Positions 1-5,508 of a stretch of 6,226 nucleotides of DNA are shown piece after piece. Every line of letters starts with the position of its first letter. Position 1 is the stretch's first letter. Under the pieces are notes generated by a model, which was given only the letters and a program-made list of their open reading frames with translations, made no database searches and was not told where the DNA came from. The stretch comes from Oscillospiraceae bacterium (GTDB lineage Bacteria; Bacillota; Clostridia; Oscillospirales; Ruminococcaceae). Both the position numbers and the translations under genes were made by a program. Location: contig JAHZBJ010000041.1 in assembly GCA_019423445.1 (NCBI GenBank), forward strand, positions 5,949-12,174. Direction: 5' to 3'.

Positions 1-1
1 G

Positions 2-1042
2 AATATCAATCAACCGCACAACAATGAGAACCCCTTTGGCAACGGTTTTATGGGGAAGCTCTTCCAGTATCAGAAGAATATGTATATCCCCAAAAAGGCT
101 GATAGTCCCCTTCTTTCCATAGAGGAGTTGGCGGCGGCGCTGACTGTGATAACCGACCAGGAATGGGGACAGTACGCCTTCCGCCGGGACCCCATCGGAG
201 GAAAGTTCTCCCCGGAAGAGAAAGAACGGCTGATCCGCCTTTCCCTGGAATGCGGCGACTCCTACGTCAGGGAATGCACCAAAGAGGGCCGGAAGAGCCC
301 CAGCCTCATTGCCAGAGAACTGGGGGTGGAGGTACGTTTCCCCCACCGTCCCGCCGCCAAAGTCCTGGAAGGAAACCGGGTGCTTTTCGCCCAGTACACC
401 TCTCCACATCTCATTGAGGTTTTTACCGACTGCACAGAAAGGATGGAGAAGGCCTTTGCCGTCTCCTCCCTGCGGACTGTGCTGGGAGATGTGGATATCA
501 AGGAAGTGCTTCTTGCCCACGAGCTTTTCCATTTCTTTGAGGAAAGAGATGCCAAAACCATCTTTACCGAAAATGAGAAAAAAGATCTGCCGGTGCTGGG
601 GATTTTCCGCAATTCCTCCAGAATCCTGTGCCTGGGAGAGATGGCGGCCATGCGGTATGCCAAAGGCATCATGGGGCTGGGCTACTCCCCCTATGTCTTT
701 GATGTGCTGCTGCCTTACCTCTATGACAAACAGGCGGCCTGCAATCTCTATGCCGCTATTGAAAAGCTGACCACCTCTTCAGAAGGCGGGATTGCCTCCC
801 CCGCCTGCTCCTCAACTTCATCCTTCCCTGTATTTTGCCATACCCTTCCTCTTCTGCTATCCCCCCGTCCCTGGGTCCTCTGCGGATCCGGGGACGGGGG
901 GATTCCTTTTACCGTTTGGCAGGCACCAGAAGCTGAAGCTCCGGTCTTTCTTCCCCGGGCGTTCCGGAAAGGCACATCGCTGTTTTTTGTGCAGCAAAAA
1001 GCGCTGGATTCCACGGTTTTCCGCCGTGTCCTCCAGCGCTGA
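2..1042 (+). CDS. HExxH metallopeptidase-like protein, ImmA/IrrE-like (5' end probably outside window)
   Basis: Numbering is from the first Met in the window (ATG at 50). The clearest signal is HELFHFFEE at residues 157-165, an HExxH zinc site (H157, E158, H161). About 36 residues on, E197 sits in LGEMAAMRYA, which resembles the third zinc ligand and helix of ImmA/IrrE (DUF955) peptidases. ARELGVEV at about 88-95 before the site also fits that layout. I infer a gluzincin-type fold; substrate and role are unknown, and there is no adjacent repressor gene in the window. Start: the frame is open back to base 2 and ATG 50 has no Shine-Dalgarno in front, so the true start is probably upstream of the window. 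End: the peptide looks normal to about residue 245 (base 784). The last ~85 residues are Pro/Ser-rich, pass through a hairpin terminator at 861-901, and stop inside the opposing terminator. The tail is probably stop-loss or a frame error. No signal peptide is seen. Confidence 0.6.
   Translation, partial: NINQPHNNENPFGNGFMGKLFQYQKNMYIPKKADSPLLSIEELAAALTVITDQEWGQYAFRRDPIGGKFSPEEKERLIRLSLECGDSYVRECTKEGRKSPSLIARELGVEVRFPHRPAAKVLEGNRVLFAQYTSPHLIEVFTDCTERMEKAFAVSSLRTVLGDVDIKEVLLAHELFHFFEERDAKTIFTENEKKDLPVLGIFRNSSRILCLGEMAAMRYAKGIMGLGYSPYVFDVLLPYLYDKQAACNLYAAIEKLTTSSEGGIASPACSSTSSFPVFCHTLPLLLSPRPWVLCGSGDGGIPFTVWQAPEAEAPVFLPRAFRKGTSLFFVQQKALDSTVFRRVLQR
861..912 (+). terminator. Rho-independent terminator of the left-edge gene
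   Basis: CCCCCCGTCCC at 861-871 pairs perfectly with GGGACGGGGGG at 891-901. The stem continues inward through a T-G pair (872/890) and GGGTCC (873-878) with GGATCC (884-889), leaving a 5-nt loop, so about 18 pairs in all. ATTCCTTTT follows on the plus strand. The T tract is interrupted, but no T tract exists on the other side, so I orient it with the plus-strand gene. It lies inside that gene's open frame, which is the reason to doubt the frame's 3' end. Confidence 0.7.
991..1040 (-). terminator. Rho-independent terminator of the obg-mrnC-yitT unit
   Basis: AGCGCTGGA (1000-1008) and TCCAGCGCT (1032-1040) form a perfect 9-bp outer stem; CACGG (1012-1016) and CCGTG (1024-1028) form an inner stem. 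Reading the minus strand, the hairpin is followed by TTTTTGC (A run at 996-1000 on plus). It begins about 30 nt after the yitT stop codon. The opposing plus-strand frame crosses it and takes its TGA from the last hairpin base. Confidence 0.85.
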
Positions 1043-1070
1043 ACTCTCCCATCTTTCCAGGGGGGCAGGA

Positions 1071-1958
1071 TTAGGTTACTTTATCCGCGGTGATGGGCCG
1101 GAACCCCTCCCCTGTAATCTGGTTCGCTTCCATCAGGATGGTGAAGGCATCCGGATCGATGCTTTTGATAATCTCCTCCACCTGATAATACTGGGCTGCC
1201 CGAACCGCACAAAGAAGTACCTTTCGGGGCTGTCCGGACCATCCACCCTCCCCCTGGAGAAGGGTGACTCCCCGTTCCACACGTTCCATGATGCCCCGGG
1301 CAATCTCCCGGCTGTGATCGCTCACCACAAGAATCACTTTTCCGGTATCCATACCGTAAAGGATGCCGTCCACAATCTTTCCTGTGGTATAGATGGTGAT
1401 CATACCGTAAAGTCCGGTTTCAATATTGCGGAACACCGCGGTGGAAATAAGAAGCACCATTACATCCACCGCAAAAAGAAGCTTGCCAATGGAAAGATGC
1501 CTGAATTTAAGCTGGATCAGCCGGGATACAATATCGGTTCCTCCGGTGGTGGAACCTCTCATAAACACCAGGGCCAGCCCCACCCCGATGCCCACACCAC
1601 CGAAGAGCGCCGCCATAATCCGCTCTCCAGGGTAGGCAGGCAGGAATACCGCGGCCAGGTCAACCATCAGGGACTGGATAAACACCGAGCGAAGGGTCTT
1701 CAGGGTGAATCGGCGCCCCAGGAACTTCCAGGCCAACAGGAGAAGAGGGATATTGATCGCCATGTTCAGCGTACCCACCGGCAGGCCGGTAAGGTGGTTG
1801 ATAATCACCGACATACCGGATACACCGCCAGGGGCAATCTGTGCCGGACGCACAAAACAGCTGAGGCCCAGGGCAAAAACCAGGCCTCCCGCCGCATCGA
1901 ACAGGGTATCCACACAAAAGGTCCGGACAGCGCCGGCAGCAGCTTCCTTTTTCCCCAT
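1071..1958 (-). CDS. YitT family (DUF2179) membrane protein
   Basis: A 295-residue multi-pass membrane protein of the YitT family, whose usual length is about 280-295; the cellular function of the family is not established. The N-terminal two-thirds hold about five hydrophobic segments (roughly 20-37, 61-80, 91-107, 115-133, 160-175). Family-like motifs are APGGVSGMS (42-50) and GSTTGGTDI (135-143). Residues about 207-288 form the soluble C-terminal DUF2179 domain, with GKVILVVSD at its start and DPDAFTIL near its end. ATG at 1958 is preceded by GGAGGAG with 5-nt spacing, which fixes the start. It lies 31 nt after mrnC on the same strand and is the last gene before a hairpin terminator, so it is most likely co-transcribed with obg and mrnC. 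No transport substrate can be assigned. Confidence 0.88.
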   Translation of the reverse strand: MGKKEAAAGAVRTFCVDTLFDAAGGLVFALGLSCFVRPAQIAPGGVSGMSVIINHLTGLPVGTLNMAINIPLLLLAWKFLGRRFTLKTLRSVFIQSLMVDLAAVFLPAYPGERIMAALFGGVGIGVGLALVFMRGSTTGGTDIVSRLIQLKFRHLSIGKLLFAVDVMVLLISTAVFRNIETGLYGMITIYTTGKIVDGILYGMDTGKVILVVSDHSREIARGIMERVERGVTLLQGEGGWSGQPRKVLLCAVRAAQYYQVEEIIKSIDPDAFTILMEANQITGEGFRPITADKVT

Positions 1959-1989
1959 TGTTTCTCCTCCCTCTCCTGCTCCGGAACAA

Positions 1990-2418
1990 TTACTCGGCAG
2001 GGACCTCCCCCAGCTCCACCGGGGGCATCCCCTCCAGGATCATCTGGAACAGCTGATTGACCCGCTCCACCCGGCCGGACAGATACAAATACCCGAAAAG
2101 CGCCTCCAGGCCGGTAGCCCGGCGGTATACTGCTGGATCGGTATGCTTGGGAGCCCGCACTGAATTTGCATTGCGCCCCCGCTTATAGACTGCTTCCTCC
2201 TCCTGGGTCAGGGAAGCGGCGATACGCTCATATGCCTGGGACTGGGCATTGGCGCACACCAGACCTACCGCCAGGGTATGAAGCCGTCCCACATGGGTGT
2301 TCCCAAGGGATGCCAGGTGCTCCCGCACCAACAGCTCATAGACCCCGTCTCCCACAAAGGCCAGATTCAGGGGACTCATCAGACTGGGCTTTTGAGCCAT
2401 AGGTTCCAGCTGGGTCAT
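1990..2418 (-). CDS. mrnC: Mini-ribonuclease III
   Basis: Mini-RNase III is a dimeric RNase III-type nuclease with no separate double-stranded RNA binding domain; in Bacillus subtilis it matures the ends of 23S rRNA. This 142-residue protein has the expected size. LAFVGDGVYE at 19-28 carries the first catalytic acid (D24), GRNANSVRAPKH at 81-92 is the conserved basic middle segment, and GLEALFGYLYL at 103-113 carries the second acid (E105). I chose the ATG at 2418 because AAGGAAG (2427-2433) sits 8 nt upstream. A longer reading to 2454 would overlap the end of obg by 17 nt and has no better ribosome site. It starts 19 nt after obg and is 31 nt before yitT, so it belongs to that operon. In Bacillus the gene sits by cysS; here it follows obg, fitting a shared 50S maturation theme. 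Confidence 0.93.
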   Translation of the reverse strand: MTQLEPMAQKPSLMSPLNLAFVGDGVYELLVREHLASLGNTHVGRLHTLAVGLVCANAQSQAYERIAASLTQEEEAVYKRGRNANSVRAPKHTDPAVYRRATGLEALFGYLYLSGRVERVNQLFQMILEGMPPVELGEVPAE

Positions 2419-2437
2419 GCTTGTTTCTTCCTTTCCG

Positions 2438-3712
2438 TCAACGCAGGTATTCAAACTCGAAATTCAGGATGCTGACCAGATCCCCCTCCTGGATTCCCAT
2501 CTCTTCCAGCTTGTCAATAATGCCGCTGAGGCGCAGCACCCGCTGGAAGTACTGGAGGGATTCATAGTCATCCATATCCACCATGCCCAGGACCCGCATC
2601 AGCCAGTCCGCCTCCACGACATAGACGCCATCCTCCACATGGATGGTAAACTGGTTTGGCTTGGCCTCGGCCAGGAGACGCTCCCGGTCGGGGGGCTCCG
2701 GCTGGTACTCCGCAATGGGAGGCAGGTCCTGGAGCCGCCGGGCGATGGCCTTTACCAGCTCCGACGTCCCCTGTCCCGTGGCAGCGGAAAGGGGGAAGAA
2801 ATCATATCCCTGCTCCACAATGTACTTCCGGAAATTCTCCACCTGTTCCGGAGTGGCAATGTCGCACTTGTTGGCCGCCACTACCATGGGGCGTTTTGCC
2901 AGCTCGGGGTTGAACCGCTCCAGCTCCCGGTTGATGGTGGCAAAATCCTGGATAGGATCCCGGCCCTCGCTGCCGGAAGCATCCACGATATGGACGATAA
3001 GGCGGCAGCGGTCCACATGGCGGAGGAACTGGTGTCCCAGCCCCGCACCTTCGCTGGCTCCTTCAATAAGGCCCGGAATATCTGCCATGACAAAGCTGTC
3101 CTCGTCGCTGACCCGGACCACACCCAGCACCGGCACCAGGGTAGTAAAGTGGTAGTTTGCAATCTCTGGCTTGGCGGCGCTCACCATGGAGATAAGGGTG
3201 GATTTCCCAACGTTGGGATACCCCACCAGTCCCACATCTGCCAGAAGCTTCAGCTCCAGCTCCACTTCAAAGCTCTCCCCAGGGTAGCCCCCTTTGGCAA
3301 ACTTTGGGATCTGCCGGGTGGAGGTGGCAAAATGGCTGTTGCCCCAGCCGCCCTTGCCGCCCCGGGCTACCGTCACAGGGTCCGGCCCCGAAAGGTCCGC
3401 AAGTACCCTGCCGGTTTCGGCCTCCCGGACCACAGTGCCCTTGGGCACCCGGATCACCAGATCGGCGCCATCCTTACCGGTGCATTTCTTCTGGCCGCCG
3501 TCCTGGCCCTTTTCTGCAAAATACCGCTTCTTGTATTTAAAATTGATGAGGCTGTTTACATTGGTGTCGGCAAGGAAAACCACATCCCCGCCTCTTCCGC
3601 CGTCGCCGCCGTCAGGTCCGCCGGCAGCCACAAATTTCTCCCGGTGGAAGGATACTTTTCCGTTTCCTCCGTCTCCGGCCTTAATGAGGATCCTGGCTTT
3701 GTCCACGAACAT
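2438..3712 (-). CDS. obg: Obg family GTPase (50S ribosome assembly)
   Basis: Obg/CgtA is a GTPase that binds the large ribosomal subunit and acts in its assembly and in growth control. The 424 residues are full length with all three domains. The glycine-rich Obg fold covers about 1-158 (KAGDGGNGKVSF near the start, GGPDGGDGGRGGDV at 31-44). The G domain has GYPNVGKST (164-172, P-loop), FTT (189-191, switch I), DIPG (211-214), NKCD (281-284) and SAATG (309-313). Residues about 345-424 are the C-terminal OCT domain found in Gram-positive Obg. AAGGAGG (3721-3727) lies 8 nt before ATG 3712. It follows the rpmA terminator across a 167-nt gap, so it probably has its own promoter in addition to any read-through from rplU-rpmA. 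mrnC and yitT follow closely. Confidence 0.98.
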   Translation of the reverse strand: MFVDKARILIKAGDGGNGKVSFHREKFVAAGGPDGGDGGRGGDVVFLADTNVNSLINFKYKKRYFAEKGQDGGQKKCTGKDGADLVIRVPKGTVVREAETGRVLADLSGPDPVTVARGGKGGWGNSHFATSTRQIPKFAKGGYPGESFEVELELKLLADVGLVGYPNVGKSTLISMVSAAKPEIANYHFTTLVPVLGVVRVSDEDSFVMADIPGLIEGASEGAGLGHQFLRHVDRCRLIVHIVDASGSEGRDPIQDFATINRELERFNPELAKRPMVVAANKCDIATPEQVENFRKYIVEQGYDFFPLSAATGQGTSELVKAIARRLQDLPPIAEYQPEPPDRERLLAEAKPNQFTIHVEDGVYVVEADWLMRVLGMVDMDDYESLQYFQRVLRLSGIIDKLEEMGIQEGDLVSILNFEFEYLR

Positions 3713-3823
3713 ACTGTTCGCCTCCTTTTCCCTGCTGCACCTGTCCGGAAAAGGAACAGAATACCGGCTGAAACCGGCGCCACCTTTCCATCTCCGAACA
3801 ATGTTATTATGTCCGAACAGAAA
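3713..3823 (-). promoter_or_regulatory. obg upstream region with direct repeats around an AT-rich core
   Basis: The region contains TCCGAACA twice (3793-3800 and 3812-3819 on plus), 19 nt apart centre to centre. They flank ATGTTATTATG, the only AT-rich core in the gap; on the minus strand this reads CATAATAACAT and can supply a -10-like hexamer. No convincing -35 is seen at the right distance. A shorter direct repeat (ACCGGC twice, around 3763-3778) and the obg ribosome site lie downstream. I infer a weak or activated obg promoter and a possible operator; this is not proven by the sequence. Confidence 0.3.
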
Positions 3824-3854
3824 ACAAATCCCGGATACAGAACCCGGGATTTGT
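3818..3854 (-). terminator. Rho-independent terminator after rpmA
   Basis: ACAAATCCCGG (3824-3834) and CCGGGATTTGT (3844-3854) are a perfect 11-bp inverted repeat with a 9-nt loop. On the minus strand the hairpin ends in TTTGT and runs on into TTTCTG, giving a U-rich tail. It starts about 25 nt after the rpmA stop codon, so it ends the rplU-rpmA transcript and separates it from obg. Confidence 0.85.
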
Positions 3855-3879
3855 CGGTAAAGCTATTTCAGATGAAAAC

Positions 3880-4134
3880 TTAGGCGGGATACACGGAGCA
3901 TTTCTTGCGGTCCTTGCCCATCCGCTCAAATTTCACTTTGCCGTCAACCAGGGCAAAGAGGGTATCATCGCTCCCGATGCCCACATTGGTGCCGGGATGG
4001 ATGTGGGTGCCTCTCTGACGGACCAGAATGTTGCCGGCCAGAACCGCCTGACCGTCAGCCCGCTTGACACCAAGCCGTTTGGATTCAGAATCGCGGCCGT
4101 TTTTAGTAGAGCCTACGCCTTTTTTATGTGCCAT
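3880..4134 (-). CDS. rpmA: 50S ribosomal protein bL27, without N-terminal extension
   Basis: bL27 is a large-subunit protein whose N-terminal arm reaches the peptidyl transferase centre. The 84 residues start MAHKKGVGSTKNGRDSESK and contain the signature GNILVRQRGTHIHPG at 34-48. Most Firmicutes bL27 begin with a short extension ending in FFA that the protease Prp removes before the mature N-terminus is functional. Here the protein begins directly at the mature-type N-terminus: an in-frame TGA lies two codons before ATG 4134, so no extension can be encoded. GAGGTG (4142-4147) is 7 nt upstream and overlaps the rplU stop codon, consistent with translational coupling. rplU ends only 11 nt before, leaving no room for the prp (ysxB) gene that usually sits between them. 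A terminator follows. Confidence 0.98.
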   Translation of the reverse strand: MAHKKGVGSTKNGRDSESKRLGVKRADGQAVLAGNILVRQRGTHIHPGTNVGIGSDDTLFALVDGKVKFERMGKDRKKCSVYPA

Positions 4135-4145
4135 GGATCAACACC

Positions 4146-4508
4146 TCACTTCTCTTCAGCAGTATTCTTGGGGGCAGCTTCCTCCACCGCGGCGCCAGCC
4201 CGCTCCACAGAAAGGATCTCCACCTTGGAATAGGGCTGTCTGTGGCCCATCTTCCGCTGGGAATCCTTCTTGGGACGGTAGGTCCAGACGGTGATCTTCT
4301 TGCCCTTACCATTCTTCACAACCTTGGCGACAACCTTGGTGTCCTCCAGATAAGGAGCTCCGAAAACGGTCTCCCCGTTGGCGCTGACCGCCAGAACGTT
4401 CTGGAAGGTGACCTGCTCATCGGCTTCCACACCCAGCTTCTCCACATAAAGGGTATCGCCAGGGGCGGCGGTATACTGTTTGCCGCCGGTTTCAAAAATC
4501 GCGTACAT
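4146..4508 (-). CDS. rplU: 50S ribosomal protein bL21
   Basis: bL21 is a large-subunit protein that binds 23S rRNA. The 120 residues start MYAIFETGGKQY, the usual family N-terminus. The family signature lies at about 70-97 and includes KKITVWTYRPKK and GHRQPYSKVEI. The family is commonly about 100-105 residues; this one has about 17 extra residues at the end, Ala/Glu-rich (GAAVEEAAPKNTAEEK). The ATG at 4508 is chosen because it gives the conserved N-terminus and has AGAGGA (4515-4520) 6 nt upstream. An upstream Met at 4583 in the same frame would lie in the leader and encode unrelated sequence. First gene after a strong promoter and leader; stop codon overlaps the rpmA ribosome site. Confidence 0.98.
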   Translation of the reverse strand: MYAIFETGGKQYTAAPGDTLYVEKLGVEADEQVTFQNVLAVSANGETVFGAPYLEDTKVVAKVVKNGKGKKITVWTYRPKKDSQRKMGHRQPYSKVEILSVERAGAAVEEAAPKNTAEEK

Positions 4509-4589
4509 AGTATGTCCTCTTTCTATAAGACTCGCTGCAATTGGGCGGCGCCTCAAAAAGGGCGCACTTTGGGCCTGATGCAAGCGGCA
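4509..4589 (-). ncRNA. Candidate bL21 leader (ribosomal protein autoregulatory element)
   Basis: The predicted rplU transcript has an untranslated leader of about 80 nt. CGCTTGCA (4579-4586) can pair with TGCAGCG (4533-4539) with one bulged base, enclosing an inner hairpin GCGCC (4561-4565) with GGCGC (4548-4552) and an 8-nt loop. The stretch after the outer stem, GCGAGTCTTATAGAAAGAGG in minus-strand sense, leads into the ribosome site. From memory this resembles the L21 leader family found before rplU in Firmicutes, but no covariance model was run. If real, free bL21 or a bL21-binding state would control rplU-rpmA expression. Confidence 0.55.
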
Positions 4590-4595
4590 AGTAGT

Positions 4596-4624
4596 ATTTT
4601 ACCAGACGGGCCGAGATTTGTCAA
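4596..4624 (-). promoter_or_regulatory. Strong sigma-A type promoter of rplU-rpmA
   Basis: On the minus strand TTGACA (4619-4624) is a perfect -35 box, followed by a 17-nt spacer and TAAAAT (4596-4601), one mismatch from consensus. TGG directly before the -10 makes an extended -10. The transcription start would be near 4589. It lies 28 nt after the folD stop codon, with no terminator between, so folD transcripts could also continue into rplU. Confidence 0.88.
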
Positions 4625-4652
4625 CCCGGGTCGTACCATCCATGGAAATAAA

Positions 4653-5492
4653 TCAGCGGGTGGCGGCAGTAATGGTGTTGCGCATCAGCATGGTGATGGT
4701 CATGGGGCCCACACCGCCGGGCACCGGGGTGATATACCCCGCTTTGGGCTCCACCGAAGCAAAGTCCACGTCGCCGCAGAGTTTGCCGTTTTCGTCCCGG
4801 TCCATCCCCACGTCGATAACCATGGCTCCCTCCTTCACCATATCGGCGGTGACGAACTTGGCCTTACCAATAGCTACAATGAGGATATCCGCCCGGCGGG
4901 TGACGCTGGGAAGGTCCTTGGTGCGGCTGTGGCAGATGGTGACAGTGGTATTCTGGTGGAGCATCAGCATAGCCATGGGCTTTCCTACGATATTGCTCCG
5001 GCCGATAACCACACACTCCTTCCCTTCCACCGAAACGCCGGTGCTCTTGATGAGCTCCACAATCCCCGCGGGGGTGCAGGGGAGGAAGCGGTAATCTCCG
5101 ATCATGATATGCCCCACGTTCTGGGGATGGAAGGCATCCACATCCTTCTCGGGGCTGATGGCGGCGATAATCTTCTGCTCCGAAATCTGTTTGGGCAGGG
5201 GCAGCTGGACCAGGATACCATGGATATCCTCCTTGTGGTTCAGGGTATCCACCAGGGCCAGAAGCTCCTCCTCAGTGGTCTCCTTGGGCAGGGCATACTC
5301 CTCCGAATAAATGCCCAGCTCGGCGCAGGCCTTCTTCTTGTTGTTGACGTAGACCCGGGAGGCGGGGTCATCCCCCACAATCACCACTGCCAGCCCCGGG
5401 CAGATCCCCCGGGCTTTCAGCTCCTCCACCTGGGCCTTCATTTCCTGCCGCAGTTTTGCGGAAACCGCCTTGCCGTCAATAATCGTCGCCAT
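4653..5492 (-). CDS. folD: Bifunctional methylenetetrahydrofolate dehydrogenase / methenyltetrahydrofolate cyclohydrolase
   Basis: FolD interconverts 5,10-methylene-, 5,10-methenyl- and 10-formyl-tetrahydrofolate in the cytoplasm, supplying one-carbon units for purine and formyl-Met synthesis. The 279 residues are the usual full length. RVYVNNKKKAC (46-56) holds the catalytic Tyr48 and Lys54 (equivalent to Y50 and K56 of the E. coli enzyme). GILVQLPLP (92-100) and DVDAFHPQNVG (117-127) form the folate site, with D119 matching E. coli D121. GRSNIVGKP (164-172) is the nucleotide-binding turn, and PVPGGVGPMT (256-265) is the C-terminal signature. The second motif has Ala120 where Gly is usual. 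ATG 5492 is chosen because AGGAGGGG lies upstream (5500-5507, GGAGG 9 nt before the ATG) and gives MATIIDGKAVS; the longer frame to 5615 would overlap lgt. It starts 16 nt after lgt, so the two are likely co-transcribed. Confidence 0.98.
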   Translation of the reverse strand: MATIIDGKAVSAKLRQEMKAQVEELKARGICPGLAVVIVGDDPASRVYVNNKKKACAELGIYSEEYALPKETTEEELLALVDTLNHKEDIHGILVQLPLPKQISEQKIIAAISPEKDVDAFHPQNVGHIMIGDYRFLPCTPAGIVELIKSTGVSVEGKECVVIGRSNIVGKPMAMLMLHQNTTVTICHSRTKDLPSVTRRADILIVAIGKAKFVTADMVKEGAMVIDVGMDRDENGKLCGDVDFASVEPKAGYITPVPGGVGPMTITMLMRNTITAATR

Positions 5493-5508
5493 AAGCCTTC
5501 CCCTCCTG

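Noticed and set aside
792..2060. 422-codon open frame on the plus strand
   Set aside because: Antisense to yitT and crossing both terminators; a shadow of the yitT codons.
2419..2454. Longer N-terminus for mrnC (Met at 2454)
   Set aside because: It overlaps the obg end and lacks a good ribosome site; ATG 2418 has AAGGAAG at 8 nt and gives the usual length.
2417..3883. 488-codon open frame on the plus strand
   Set aside because: Antisense to the whole of obg and the rpmA terminator; no ribosome site or recognisable domain.
4135..4145. A hidden prp/ysxB gene between rplU and rpmA
   Set aside because: Only 11 nt separate the two genes, so none can fit.
4509..4583. Longer N-terminus for bL21 (Met at 4583)
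   Set aside because: It falls in the structured leader close to the predicted transcription start; the family N-terminus begins at MYAIFETGG.
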